64,000 bases of DNA from AP-15 sp963846635 (GTDB lineage: Bacteria > Pseudomonadota > Alphaproteobacteria > ATCC43930 > CGMCC-115725), in assembly GCA_963846635.1 (NCBI GenBank), contig CAWJXM010000031.1, positions 1 to 64,000 of the forward strand. Direction: 5' to 3'. How positions within the stretch are numbered: position 1 is the first letter of the stretch; every line of letters begins with the position of its first letter. Position numbers and translations under genes: made by a program. Shown in pieces: positions 24,585 to 35,183 of this stretch. A model generated the notes under the pieces. The model had not been told where the DNA came from, did not search any database, and saw only the letters and a program-made list of their open reading frames with translations.

Positions 24585-27500
24585 TTGCGTTTCAGCAGTC
24601 GGAAGTGCGTGCCTTGGGCGATGGCGTGTGTCATCGCGCTGGCAGCAGGATTGCCTCAGGCGACGATGGCGCAGACGGGGGGGAGCAGCGTCTCGCCCGC
24701 AGTGGGGGGACAGCCCACGCAACCAGGGGGAACGACGCCGGCGCCAAAATTTGAAAGCGGCATCACCCCACTCGCACCGGCTGCGAATGGGCCGGGTCAG
24801 CCGGTAACCAGCGGTCCGTCCTCTGCAGCTCCCGCTGCTTCGTCGCCGAACCTCAAAAGCGGGATGACACCAGCCGCGCCGGAGGCGTGGGGCAGCCGCC
24901 AGCTGCCGCGGCACCTGCTGCTCCGCCGCCAAACCTCGAAAGCGGCATGACACCGCCTGCTTCCGCACCGACAACGCCCAGTCAACCTGCCGCTCCCCAA
25001 CTCAAAAGCGGGCTGCCACCGATTGCGCCGACGGGCCCCGCCCCTGCCGCCGGACAACCGTCCGCACCGGCTGCCGCCGAGCAGGCTCCGCCCCCGGGTC
25101 CCGTGGTGCCGGCACCCCGCCGCCAAGCGCGCCATGCGCCGCCGCGCCCGCCTGCTGCGGTTCAGCCTGGTATGGTGCCAGCTCAGCCGACCAGCGGTCT
25201 CGCCGGTGCACCGGCGGCCCCGGCTGTGCCGTCAATGGGCGGCGGCGTGGTCGCCAATATCCGCGTTGTTGGTACGCAACGCATCGAGCCGGAGACGGTG
25301 CGCTCGTATCTTCAGATCCAACCGGGCGAAGCCTGGGACCCGGAGAAGCTCGACGCCTCGTTAAAGGCGTTGTTTGCAACCGGTCTCTTTGCCGATGTCA
25401 ATCTCAGCCGGGAGGGCGATACACTCGTTGTGCGGGTCGTCGAGAATCCGATCATCAATCGGATCGCGTTCGAGGGTAACCACAAGCTCGACGACAAAGA
25501 GCTCAACGGCGTCATCCAGGAGAGACCGCGTGTCGTCTATACCCGTTCACGGGTTCAAGCCGATGTCAGGCGCATTCTCGACCTTTACCGCCAGCACGGC
25601 CGGTTTGGAGCAACGGTCGAGCCAAAGGTCATTCAGCTTTCGGAAAACCGCGTCGATCTCGTCTTCGAGATCAACGAGGGCGAGTTCACTGGCATCCGCA
25701 GCATCAATTTTGTCGGCAACAAGGCCTTCAGCGACAGCAAGTTGCGCGGCGTGATCGCAACCAAGGAGAGCCGGTGGTATCGTTTCCTGTCGACCAACGA
25801 CAGCTACGATCCGGATCGTCTCACATATGATCGCGAGTTGTTGCGCCGGTTCTACCTTACAGAGGGTTATGCCGACTTTCGGATCGTCTCGGCGGTGGCA
25901 GAGCTGACGCCGGACCGCAACGGTTTCATCTTGACCTTCACTCTTGATGAGGGTGAGCGCTATCGCTTTGGCAAAATCGGCGTCAACATCAAACTGAAGG
26001 GTTTGCCGGCCTCGCAGGTGATGCCGCTCCTGACCGTCCATTCCGGCGACTGGTACAATGCGCAGCAGGTCGAAGATTCGATTACGGCATTGACCAACGC
26101 GCTCGGCACGCGCGGTTATGCCTTTGTCGAAGTCAGGCCCGATATCACCCGCAATCGAAGCACGCACACCGTCGATATTACGTTCAATGTCCAGGAGGGG
26201 CCGCGCGTCTATGTCGAACGCATCGACATTGTCGGCAATGTGCGCACGCTCGACAAGGTGATCCGGCGCGAGATGCAGCTCGTCGAAGGCGACGCGTTCA
26301 ACACCGAAAAGATGCAGCGCTCGCAGCAACGCATCAAAAATCTTGGCTTCTTCAAAAAGGTAGACGTCACGAACGGCCCCGGTTCGACGCCTGACAAGAC
26401 GGTCGTGACGGTCGAAGTTGAGGAACAATCGACGGGCGAATTGTCGCTTGGTCTCGGATTTTCAACCAGCGACGGCCCGCTCGCCGACATCAACATCCGC
26501 GAGCGCAACTTCCTGGGCCGCGGTCAGGACCTGCAGGTCGGGGGCGTCGTTTCGTTTCGTGCGCAGCAGGTTCAGCTAAGCTTTACCGAGCCGTACTTTC
26601 TCGACAAAAACATTGCCGCCGGTTTTGACGTTTTCGAAATCAAGACCAGCCCGACTGCCAGTTTCTTTTCTGGCGTGACGCCACCTTATCAGCAGTTCTC
26701 GTATGGCGGGGCGTTGCGCGCCGGATATCAGATCACCGAGAATTTGCGGCAAACTCTGAAATATACGGCCCGCTCGGATACCATCGAAAATATCCAAAGC
26801 GACGCGTCATTGTTTATCGCCCTGCAACAAGGTACCCATCTCACCTCGGCAATCGGGCAAGTTCTTCTGTACGATCAGCGTAATGATCGGCTCGAGCCAA
26901 GCAGCGGCTATTTTGTTTCACTAGGGAACGACTTTGCTGGTGTTGGCTTCGGCGTCGATTATTTTCGGTCGAAGGTCAATTTCGGGTACTATTATTCCGT
27001 CGCACCAGACTGGGTCCTGAGCCTCACTGGAGAGGCCGGCGACATCTTTGGCTGGAACGGCCAGAATGTGCTGTTGCAGGACCGCTTCTTTGTCGGCGGC
27101 GATAATCTGCGCGGTTTTCAGGATGCCGGCATCGGCCCACGTGATTCGCTCGATGGCGACGCGCTCGGGGGCCAGAAATATTGGGTCGGTTCAGTCGCAG
27201 CTGGGGGTGCCGCTCGGGCTGCCAAAAGAGCTTGGCATCACCGGTCGGGTGTTCAGCGATTTCGGCACGCTCTATCAACTCGAGCCGACGACGCTCACCT
27301 TGACGCCGGCGCAATTGGCCACGACCGGCGGGGTGACACCGCAAATTCTGCAATCACCGGCGATCCGAATGAGCGCCGGGGTCGGGGTAACATGGAAGTC
27401 GCCAGTCGGTCCAGTCCGGCTGGATGTCGCTTATCCGATCCGCAAGGAGAATTTCGACCAGACCCAGTTCTTCCGGGTCAGCTTTGGGACAAAATTCTGA
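24585..27500 (+). pseudogene. bamA: Outer membrane assembly factor BamA with two indels
   Basis: BamA inserts beta-barrel proteins into the outer membrane. A TTG start at 24585 behind a G-rich ribosome site gives a signal peptide (AMACVIALAAGLPQATMAQ). There follow about 190 Pro/Ala-rich residues with four spaced motifs (FESGITPLAP, LKSGMTPAAP, LESGMTPPAS, LKSGLPPIAP), five POTRA domains starting at VVANIRVVGTQRIEPETVRS, and the barrel with the LRGFQDAGIGPRD motif. The frame breaks near 24881 (one G missing) and near 27181-27192 (one extra base), after which VQSQLGVPLGLPKELGI leads to the final VSFGTKF. The corrected length is about 971 residues. As annotated naively it would fuse into skp, which is an artefact. 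Essential, so sequence errors are likely. Confidence 0.92.
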
Positions 27501-28228
27501 TGATCGCTTCTTCGTTTAGGCAGACGGCGCTGGCGCTGCCATTGTTGTTGGGATTTGCCGGGGTTGCCGCGGCCCAGGCGCCGCCGACGAAAGCTCCTGC
27601 ACCAGCCGCTCCGCCACCAACAACAGTCCCCGCTCCAACCCCTCCAGCACCAGCACCATTGCCGGCGGCGCAGAACATTAGCGTCATGGTGGTCGACGTT
27701 CAGGCTTTGCTGCAGAATTCAAAGGCGGCGAAGATGGTGCGCAGCCAGATGGAGCAAAAGCGCAACGAGTATACCAAGGAGATTTCGCGCGCCGAAGAGC
27801 AGTTGCGCGCCGAACGCGATGCACTGCAGCGCCAGCAAGCGTCGCTATCGGCCGATGCGCTTAACAAGAAGGCTCGGGAGTTCCAACAGAAAGTCAACGA
27901 CCTCGATCGCGACGTCCAAAGCAAGCGCGCTGCCCTCGAAAAATCCAATAATGAAGCGCTGACCAAGATCCAGCAGACCATGCTAAAAATCATCGCCGAC
28001 ATCGCTCGGCAACGACGCGCAAACTTGGTGCTTCAACGCACCGATTTGGTCCTGTTTGATCAGTCGTTCGATGTGACCGATCAGGTCATGCAAAAGCTGG
28101 ATGAAGAACTGCCCGTGCTGACGGTGAACTTTGTCGCACCGGAGCCAGTGCCTGCTGCTGCCGTGGACACGGGCGAACCAGCACCTGCACCCCCGCCCGC
28201 GCGAACGGCCAAGGCGAGAAGGAAGTAG
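27500..28228 (+). CDS. skp: Periplasmic chaperone Skp/OmpH family
   Basis: 242 residues from the ATG at 27500, overlapping the bamA stop by one base. Skp trimers carry unfolded outer membrane proteins to the Bam complex. A signal peptide (ALPLLLGFAGVAAAQA) is followed by a Pro/Ala-rich linker of about 35 residues, then the tentacle region (VMVVDVQALLQNSKAAK, then long helices to about 190) and a second Pro/Ala-rich, basic tail. Typical Skp proteins are about 160-180 residues, so both linkers are additions. The similar linker in BamA suggests a shared adaptation of the envelope. Confidence 0.9.
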   Translation: MIASSFRQTALALPLLLGFAGVAAAQAPPTKAPAPAAPPPTTVPAPTPPAPAPLPAAQNISVMVVDVQALLQNSKAAKMVRSQMEQKRNEYTKEISRAEEQLRAERDALQRQQASLSADALNKKAREFQQKVNDLDRDVQSKRAALEKSNNEALTKIQQTMLKIIADIARQRRANLVLQRTDLVLFDQSFDVTDQVMQKLDEELPVLTVNFVAPEPVPAAAVDTGEPAPAPPPARTAKARRK

Positions 28229-28247
28229 CGCACGCTCGCCACCACCG

Positions 28248-29273
28248 ATGGCCGATCCGCGCTTTTTCGACCGCGCCGGACCGTTCACCCTTGCCGAATT
28301 GGCACGGGCGAGCGGGGCACGGCTGCGGCCTGACAGCGATGGCAAGAGATTCTTTTACGATGTGGCACCGCTCGAAATAGCCGGCCCGGACGAGGTAAGT
28401 TTTCTCGACAACCGAAAATATCTCGCGGCGTTTCGCGATTCGCGAGCCGGCGCTGCGTTTGTCGATGCAGCGATGGCCGAGGAAGCGCCGCCCGGAATGG
28501 CTCTATTGCTAGCGAGCGAGCCCTATAAAGCCTATGCGCGCGCCGCCCAAGCTTTCTACCCGATGCCACCGGTCGTCGCAGGTCTGGCAGCATCGGCGCA
28601 GATCGATCCCACGGCAATCATTCCCGATGATTGCGAGATCGGCCCCCATGTCGTCATCGAGGCGCACGCCCGGTTGGGCCGACGCTGCCGGGTCGGCGCC
28701 AACAGCGTGATCGGCGTTGGCGTCGAAATTGGTGACGATTGCCGGATCGGCGCCAATGTCACAGTCAGCCATGCTTTGATTGGTTCTCGAGTGGTGCTGC
28801 ATCCCGGGGTGCGCATAGGCCAGGAGGGGTTCGGCTTCGCGCCCGACCGCGCCGGGGCGATCAAAGTCCCGCAACTCGGGCGCGTCGTCATCGGCGATGA
28901 TGTCGATATCGGCGCCAACACGACGATCGATCGCGGTTCAGGTCACGATACCGTGATTGGCGCCGGCTCGATGATCGACAATCTCGTGCAAATCGCCCAC
29001 AACGTCGTGCTCGGGCGATGCTGCGTTCTGGCCGGACAGGTGGGAATTTCCGGTAGCACGCGGCTTGGTGATTTTGTCATGATCGGTGGACAAGGTGGTC
29101 TCGCAGGACACCTGAATATCGGCTCCGGCGCTCGGATCGCCGCCAAGGCCGGCTTGATGCGCGACGTCCCGGCTGGGGCGACGGTCTCCGGGATTCCGGC
29201 CGTTCCGATCGCCGATTTCATGAGGCAGACGGCCGTCCTGCACAGTTTGGGTAAGAAGAAGGACCGGCGATGA
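28248..29273 (+). CDS. lpxD: UDP-3-O-acylglucosamine N-acyltransferase
   Basis: 341 residues from the ATG at 28248. It adds the second acyl chain in lipid A synthesis. The N-terminal uridine-binding domain (FTLAELARASGARL, VSFLDNRKYL) precedes a left-handed beta helix of hexapeptide repeats (IGPHVVIEAHARLGR, IGVGVEIGDDCRIG). The catalytic His region is in LVQIAHNVVLG. A C-terminal helix follows. The stop overlaps the fabZ start by four bases. Confidence 0.95.
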   Translation: MADPRFFDRAGPFTLAELARASGARLRPDSDGKRFFYDVAPLEIAGPDEVSFLDNRKYLAAFRDSRAGAAFVDAAMAEEAPPGMALLLASEPYKAYARAAQAFYPMPPVVAGLAASAQIDPTAIIPDDCEIGPHVVIEAHARLGRRCRVGANSVIGVGVEIGDDCRIGANVTVSHALIGSRVVLHPGVRIGQEGFGFAPDRAGAIKVPQLGRVVIGDDVDIGANTTIDRGSGHDTVIGAGSMIDNLVQIAHNVVLGRCCVLAGQVGISGSTRLGDFVMIGGQGGLAGHLNIGSGARIAAKAGLMRDVPAGATVSGIPAVPIADFMRQTAVLHSLGKKKDRR

Positions 29274-29770
29274 CCGATCTGCCCTTCACCGCCGAGCCGA
29301 CCATCTCTGTGGGGTGCTCGTCCGGCAAAGGTATTCAAATCGATGTTCAGCGGATCATGGAAATGATCCCGCATCGCCACCCATTCTTGATGATCGACCG
29401 GGTTATCGACGTCGTTGCCAATGTGCGGGCGACGGGGATCAAAAACCTTTCGATCAACGAGAGTTTTTTCCAGGGCCATTTTCCGTCGCGACCGGTTATG
29501 CCGGGGGTGCTGGTCATCGAAGCTATGGCGCAGACCGCGGCGGTGCTTGTGGTCCATACCTTGGGCCCGGAATCCGAGGGCAAACTCGTCTATTTCATGA
29601 GCGTCGACAATGCCCGCTTTCGCCGTCCGGTTTTCCCGGGCGATCAGCTGGTGGTGCATGTCATCAAGCAGCGCAACCGCGGCAATGTCTGGAAGTTCGA
29701 AGGGCGCGCCAAGGTCGGCGAAAATCTGATGGCCGAGGCGGTGTTCGCCGCCATGATCCTCGACGACTAG
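29270..29770 (+). CDS. fabZ: 3-hydroxyacyl-ACP dehydratase FabZ
   Basis: 166 residues. It dehydrates 3-hydroxyacyl-ACP in fatty acid elongation and competes with LpxA and LpxD for the same substrate. The hotdog fold is visible with the catalytic His in MEMIPHRHPFLMID and Glu in PGVLVIEAMAQTAAVL; INESFFQGHFPSRPVMPG is the family signature. The N-terminal 22 residues are an extension. Placement inside the lpx block is standard. Confidence 0.96.
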   Translation: MTDLPFTAEPTISVGCSSGKGIQIDVQRIMEMIPHRHPFLMIDRVIDVVANVRATGIKNLSINESFFQGHFPSRPVMPGVLVIEAMAQTAAVLVVHTLGPESEGKLVYFMSVDNARFRRPVFPGDQLVVHVIKQRNRGNVWKFEGRAKVGENLMAEAVFAAMILDD

Positions 29771-29784
29771 AGCGGCGCCCGCGG

Positions 29785-30586
29785 ATGCCGCAAATCCACC
29801 CGACCGCAATCGTCGCATCGGGCGCTCGGCTGGCGCCCGATGTCGTGATTGGACCTTATTGCATTGTCGGCGAGCGGGTCGAGCTCGGCCCCAGCGTGAC
29901 ACTTCAGGCGCACATCGTCGTCGAAGGGTGCACGACAATCGGGGCCGGCACTCGGATCTTTCCGTTCGCATCGCTTGGCTATGAGCCGCAAGATCTCAAA
30001 TATCGCGGCGAAGATTCGTCGCTCGTGATCGGCTGCCGCAACACGATCCGCGAATATGTGACGATGAACCCGGGAACCACTGGCGGCGGCATGATTACCC
30101 GGGTCGGCAACGACTGTCTGTTTATGGTTGGCGCCCATATCGCCCATGATTGCCAGATCGCTGACCATGTGATCATGGCCAACAATGCGACCTTGGCGGG
30201 ACATGTCGTACTCGAGGAATACGCGTTTTTGGGTGGGCTTTGTGCGGTGCATCAGTTTGTCCGCATCGGCCGCCATGCGATGATCGGCGGCATGTCCGGG
30301 GTCGAGCGCGACGTGATCCCCTATGGCCAAGTCATGGGCGACCGAGCGCGCTTGACCGGGCTCAACATCATCGGCCTGCAGCGCCGCGGTTTCAGCCGCG
30401 AAGACATTCAGGCGCTGCGCAACGCCTATCAATTGCTGTTCCATTCCCAAGGAACTTTAAGCGACCGGGTTGGCGAGGCTGCGCTTCGCTTTGCCGGGAT
30501 CGGGCCGGTCGAGGCGATCATCGACTTCATCCGTGCCGATTTCGAACCGCGCGATCTGTCAGCCAAAAGAGACGAATGGCGGATAA
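29785..30586 (+). pseudogene. lpxA: UDP-GlcNAc acyltransferase gene with a 3'-terminal frameshift
   Basis: LpxA starts lipid A synthesis by acylating UDP-GlcNAc. The start at 29785 gives MPQIHPTAIVASGARLAP. Hexapeptide repeats follow, with the catalytic His in FMVGAHIAHDCQIADHV and a C-terminal helical part to IIDFIRADFE. The written frame then runs on through lpxI for over 100 codons. Removing one C at 30547-30548 gives ERAICQPKETNGG and a stop at 30584-30586, overlapping the lpxI ATG. That makes 266 residues, the normal LpxA length. Essential, so a sequence error is the likely cause. Confidence 0.92.
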
Positions 30587-31409
30587 TCCGGGCGCGAACC
30601 GGCTCGGCATCGTCGCCGGCAGCGGCGGGTTGCCGCGGCGGCTCGTCGAAGCCTGCCGCCAAAATGGTCGAGACGTGTTCGTACTCGCGCTCGAAGGTGC
30701 GGCCGAACCCGAAACCGTTGCCGATGTCCCCCACGCCTGGTGCCGGCTTGGCGCCGCTGGAAGTGGATTGGCAATACTGCGCGACAACGCAGTCCACGAA
30801 TTGGTGCTGGCCGGTGGCGTCCGCCGCCCGTCCCTCGCCGCGCTGCGGCCGGATTGGCGGGCGGCCAAATTTTTCGCCCGGGTCGGTTACCGAGCGCTGG
30901 GTGATGACGGATTGTTGTCGGCGGTCGTCGCCGAATTGGAGCGCGAGGGGTTTCGCGTGATCGGGCCCGAGCAGGTGCTGCGTTCCAGTTTGGCGCCGGC
31001 GGGACCCTTCGGCCGAGCGCGCCCGGACGCGCAAGCAATGAGCGACATCGCCCATGGCCAGCGCATTGCGCACGCTTTGGGCGAACTCGACATTGGGCAG
31101 GCTGTCATCGTGCAGCAAGGTCTTGTCCTCGGCGTCGAAGCCATCGAAGGCACCGATGAATTGCTCCGGCGCTGCGCCAAGCTGCGACGCGACGGACCGG
31201 GGGGCGTGTTGGTCAAAGTCGAAAAGCCGGGTCAGGAAAAGCGCGCCGATCGCCCGACGATCGGCCCGCAAACCGTATCACTCGCCACGCAAACGGGGCT
31301 GGCCGGCATAGCGGTCGAGGCAGGGGCGACAATCGTCGTTGACCGTGACGAGGTGACTGCCGCAGCCGATCGCGCCGGCCTGTTCGTAATCGGTATCGGT
31401 CGGGGGTGA
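30576..31409 (+). CDS. lpxI: UDP-2,3-diacylglucosamine pyrophosphatase LpxI
   Basis: 277 residues. LpxI hydrolyses UDP-diacylglucosamine to lipid X and UMP; alphaproteobacteria use it in place of LpxH. The N-terminal domain begins RLGIVAGSGGLPRRLVEACR. The C-terminal catalytic domain contains IAHALGELDIGQAVIVQQG, VEAIEGTDELLRR and a Lys/Asp-rich KVEKPGQEKRADRPTIGP. The ATG lies 8 bases before the corrected lpxA stop and the TGA overlaps the lpxB GTG, so lpxA-lpxI-lpxB are tightly coupled. Confidence 0.93.
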   Translation: MADNPGANRLGIVAGSGGLPRRLVEACRQNGRDVFVLALEGAAEPETVADVPHAWCRLGAAGSGLAILRDNAVHELVLAGGVRRPSLAALRPDWRAAKFFARVGYRALGDDGLLSAVVAELEREGFRVIGPEQVLRSSLAPAGPFGRARPDAQAMSDIAHGQRIAHALGELDIGQAVIVQQGLVLGVEAIEGTDELLRRCAKLRRDGPGGVLVKVEKPGQEKRADRPTIGPQTVSLATQTGLAGIAVEAGATIVVDRDEVTAAADRAGLFVIGIGRG

Positions 31410-32659
31410 CCGCGATCGAACCGGGTGGGGGTTCAGCGCCGTTCGTCTTTGTCATCGCTGGGGAACCGTCAGGCGACGCGCTCGGAGCCGCCTTGATCAG
31501 GGGCTTGCGGCAGCGCGCAGGCAACCAGCTTCGCGTCGCCGGGATCGGTGGCGAGCAGATGCGCGAAGAGGGGCTCGACAGCCTGGTGCCGCTCAGCGAT
31601 CTTGCGGTGATCGGCGTCGCCGAGGTCTTACCGCGGGCGCCCGTGATCCTCCGGCGGGTGCGCGAGACGGTGGCGGCAGTGCAGGCCATGCGTCCCGACA
31701 TCGTGGTCACGATCGACAGCTCCGGGTTCAGTTGGCGCATCGCCCAGCGTCTGCGTCGTCGCGGCGAAATACTGCCGCTTGTCCACTTCGTCGCGCCGAT
31801 GGTATGGGCGTGGCGCGCCGGCCGGGCGCGGCGGATGGCGCGCTGGTATGATCATTTGATGGCGTTGCTGCCGTTCGAGCCGCCGTATTTCGAGCGGGTC
31901 GGATTGGCTTGCAGCTATGTCGGGCACCCAGTGCTGGAATGCGGCGCCGATCGCGGCAATGCGGACCGGTTCCGCGCTGCGTACGGGCTCGCCCGCGACC
32001 AGAGGCTGCTCGCGATCTTGCCAGGGAGTCGCGGCGGCGAAGTGCGGCGACTGTTGCCAATCTTGGGCGGTGCGCTGGTCCTGCTCGAAAGCGCGATCGG
32101 ACAATTTCGGGTTGTCGTACCGACAGTGGCAACGGTGGCGGACGCGGTCAGCAATTCAGTGCGCAATTGGCCCGGCGCGCCGATCATCGTGCAAGATCCG
32201 CGTGAAAAATACGACGCCTTCGCTGCGAGCCGTGCCGCCCTTGCTGCGTCGGGATCGGTGGCACTAGAGTTGGCAATGGCGCGAGTGCCGATGGTCGTGT
32301 GTTATCGGCTGAACCCGATCACCGAGGCCTTGCTCGATCGCGTGCTCAAAGTGCGGCACGTTAATCTCGTAAATCTATTGCTCGAGCAGCCGGTAGTACG
32401 CGAATTGTTGGGTCGGGAATGCACTCCAGAACTGCTCGCAACCGAAGCGGCGCGGCTCGTCAGGGATGAAGAGGTTCGCGGCGCCCACCTGACAGCGTAT
32501 GATGAAGCGTTGCGCCGCCTCGGAGCGGGCGGCCGGTCGCCGAGCTTGCGGGCCGCCGACCAGGTTCTCGCGATTGTCGCGGCGCGTCGAGGCGGCGAAG
32601 CTGCTTTGCCATTGTCTTCGCCACGTACCCACGGAGGAATAAACGATGACATCGACTGA
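31406..32659 (+). CDS. lpxB: Lipid-A-disaccharide synthase
   Basis: 417 residues from a GTG overlapping the lpxI stop. It joins lipid X to UDP-diacylglucosamine to form the lipid A disaccharide at the inner membrane face. GT19 family landmarks are FVIAGEPSGDALGAALIRGL, the membrane-interacting FVAPMVWAWRAGRARRM, VGHPVLE, ILPGSRGGEVRRLLPI and ASGSVALELAMARVPMVV. Intact. The 3' end overlaps gloA by 14 bases. Confidence 0.95.
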   Translation: MTAIEPGGGSAPFVFVIAGEPSGDALGAALIRGLRQRAGNQLRVAGIGGEQMREEGLDSLVPLSDLAVIGVAEVLPRAPVILRRVRETVAAVQAMRPDIVVTIDSSGFSWRIAQRLRRRGEILPLVHFVAPMVWAWRAGRARRMARWYDHLMALLPFEPPYFERVGLACSYVGHPVLECGADRGNADRFRAAYGLARDQRLLAILPGSRGGEVRRLLPILGGALVLLESAIGQFRVVVPTVATVADAVSNSVRNWPGAPIIVQDPREKYDAFAASRAALAASGSVALELAMARVPMVVCYRLNPITEALLDRVLKVRHVNLVNLLLEQPVVRELLGRECTPELLATEAARLVRDEEVRGAHLTAYDEALRRLGAGGRSPSLRAADQVLAIVAARRGGEAALPLSSPRTHGGINDDID

Positions 32660-33086
32660 AATGGCCGAAGCCACCAACCCCGCGGCCGAGACCGAGAAGT
32701 ACCGCTATTTGCATACGATGATCCGGGTGCGCGATCTGGACAAGTCGCTCGAATTTTACACCGGCATGCTGGGAATGAAATTATTGCGCAAGCGTGACTA
32801 TCCGAGCGGCAAGTTCACGCTCGCCTTTGTCGGTTATGGCGACGAAACCGAGAACACGGTGCTCGAATTGACGCATAATTGGGAACAGGCGGAACCCTAC
32901 ACCCTCGGCAGCGCCTTCGGTCATCTCGCGCTCGGTGTACCCGACGTTTACAAGGCATGCGAGCGGCTGGGTGCGGCGGGGGTCAAGATCCCGCGGCCGG
33001 CGGGACCCATGGCGCATGGCGGCTCGGTCATCGCCTTTATCGAGGACCCTGACGGCTACCGCATCGAGCTGGTGCAGCGCCCATAA
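32646..33086 (+). CDS. gloA: Lactoylglutathione lyase (glyoxalase I)
   Basis: 146 residues from the ATG at 32646 with GGAGG upstream. It converts the methylglyoxal-glutathione adduct to S-lactoylglutathione. The four metal ligands of the family are visible: His in RYLHTMIRV, Glu in VLELTHNW, His in FGHLALGV and Glu in YRIELVQ. It follows lpxB on the same strand with a small overlap and may be cotranscribed, although it is not part of lipid A synthesis. Confidence 0.93.
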   Translation: MTSTEMAEATNPAAETEKYRYLHTMIRVRDLDKSLEFYTGMLGMKLLRKRDYPSGKFTLAFVGYGDETENTVLELTHNWEQAEPYTLGSAFGHLALGVPDVYKACERLGAAGVKIPRPAGPMAHGGSVIAFIEDPDGYRIELVQRP

Positions 33087-33208
33087 CGCAGCCCGACAGA
33101 CCAGCGTCGCGGAACCCGTGTCCACGGTATCGACGCTGGTCCAGCGGCAGATGGCCTTGGCCGGCGGTCTCCCTAGCCGGACCGGTGCTCAGATCATCAA
33201 TCCATGGA

Positions 33209-35136
33209 TCAGAACCGCTCGCACTCCTCGGCGGTTTTGACAAAGGCCGCAGCATCCGACGGCAGCAGCAGACGATCGGTAACGAGGGCGGCAGCAGCCG
33301 CCCTGACCCTTTCAGTGTAAGCTTCGCGGGTGCCATAACGCTCTTCGAGGGAGGGCCGGGGATCCCGATTCGCCTCGCGTTCGCGCCGCGTACGCGCAAA
33401 CGGGATCAGCGATCCATCGCGGTCGCAGAGTTCGCAAGGCTGCGCGCGATAGACATTCCAGCCGGTATAGGTGCCAAGCGGCACCGCAATCGGTGGCAGC
33501 CTGATCCCCGCGATCTCGTTGCCGTCAGCATCGACGGCGCTGACGCGGGTGGCGTAAAAACTGTCGAGCCGCGCCGGCGGATCGACCCAGTCGACCGGTA
33601 CGGCAATGCGATTGGCACCAGGAGCGATCGCGAAACCGGGCACCGCCGGCATTTTCACGGTGTCGGCTTCAACCGCTGTACCGTCCGAGATCGACGGCAC
33701 GCGGCTCGGCGGTGGCTCGACGCCGTTTTTGACCCATTCTTCCAGCGCGACAAACAACGCCCGCAGCGCCGGCGTAGCGCTGTGCGGGTTGCGCGGATTG
33801 ACGCAAGGCCCCGGGGCCGGATCGGTTCCCGGGCCGCCACCGTGCTGGGTGCCGGCGACCATGTAAACCCGGGCATTGGGCGGCAATTCGGCATCGCGGC
33901 TCGCCATCGGATCGGTGTGAATCAGCGAAGCGCCCTTTTGCCAATATTCGGTAGAGGTGTTGACCTCGATGACCTTGGGATCGGTGGGTTCGCCGGTCAG
34001 AATCGCGCCGCGGCGGCCGGTAAACGGGTCGATTGTCTCCGCATTGCCAAACGGAAACCAGTTCTCCGGGTAGAACCGATCCTCATGTTGCGTTGCCGTG
34101 CGCCCCGGCATCGCAAAGCTGTGATTGGCAAAGACCTTGCCGGCGCCGGCGACATGAGTGAGTACGCCGTCGAAGACGCGCTGGCCGTGATCATCCTGGT
34201 TCATCCCAAGCTCAAGGAAATGCCGCAGGAACCGGCCGCTTTGCGAAACGCCAAAGGCCAGCGCATGCGTGATGCCGACATCGTTGCCCCGACCGAGTTC
34301 TGAGATCAGAGGATTGCGCGTGCCTTCGCCGTCTGCAGTCTGGTAACGCAGGAACGAGACAAGGTCTCGGGTCGCGGCAAAGCCGATGCCGATGACATTG
34401 GACCCGGTCGCCTCGTACCAGATCTCATAAATCTTAAACGGCGCAAATCTGGCGCCCACCGGCAAAAGTCGGATCGTGCGCTCGTCGACAAACTCCCAAG
34501 CGTCGGGCGGGATCTCGGTGCGGGTGTCGCTTTCCCGGTCGCGGACGGTCAGCCGCGCTCGGTTCGGGTCGGTCGATATCGCGGGATAATTCAGGCGAAC
34601 GATATCGCCCGTACCCGGTGCCCGGGTGCCGATGTGGAACTCGTCGCGGATGCGCCGCACCATCGGCTTGCCTTGCTCGAGTGCTGCCGGCAGCCGCGCC
34701 GTCATGCCGTTATTGGCGCGCGGCGCGCCCAAATCCCAGCCCGACCAGACGAGGCTGTAACCTCGCCCCAACGTGAAGGCGAGTCCCACATCCTGCGCTC
34801 GTCTTTGGATTATTGGTATCGGCGTTGCTAGTGGCTTCGTCGAGCCGATTAAGGATCATTTTCCGGCCGCGATTGGTCACGTCATAGACCAGGACCTCGC
34901 TTCCCCGACTGAGATCGGCCGGCCGCAGAATGAACAAATCCACTTCGTATTCGACAAGCCCGCGCGCGTTTCGCACGGCTTTGTCGAGATCGACGATGAC
35001 CCCGTTCTGAGGAGCGGTCGGATCGAGTTCGCCCGCGGCAACACCATGAATGCGCAGGTAGCGGCCGGCTTCGCCAAATTCTTGGCCGTCGGCAAAAGAC
35101 TCGACCGTCAGCCAGGCTGAGCTTGGTGATCGCCAT
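33209..35136 (-). pseudogene. Alpha/beta hydrolase domain protein with two 1-base insertions
   Basis: Resembles the large bacterial alpha/beta hydrolase domain family (Abhydrolase_10 type); the substrate is unknown. The start is the ATG at 35136 behind AAGGAG, giving MAITKLSL. One extra base near 35112 shifts to LTVESFADGQEFGEAGRYL, which runs on through EVLVYDVTNRGRKMILNRL. A second extra base near 34790-34798 leads into DVGLAFTLGRGYSLVWSGWD. The nucleophile Ser is in ALAFGVSQSGRFLRH and a later His in VAGTQHGGG is a candidate catalytic residue. Corrected length is 641 residues. No signal peptide is evident. Both breaks look like sequencing errors because all three segments are well preserved. 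Confidence 0.75.
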
Positions 35137-35183
35137 GATCGTTCTCCTTCGATCGGTTCGCGGCCAAGCGCCCCGCGTGCTGA

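Noticed and set aside
24887..28228. A single 1113-codon protein joining BamA to Skp
   Set aside because: It arises because the second bamA indel throws translation into the skp frame. BamA ends at 27500 in its own frame and Skp starts there with a signal peptide.
29314..30960. A 548-codon frame containing LpxA with a long tail
   Set aside because: The part before 29785 is antisense-like filler inside fabZ and the tail after 30547 lies over lpxI. Correcting one base ends LpxA at 30586 with a family-typical C-terminus.
33185..34303. A 372-codon plus-strand frame
   Set aside because: It is the antisense shadow of the alpha/beta hydrolase gene, which shows a nucleophile motif and family features.
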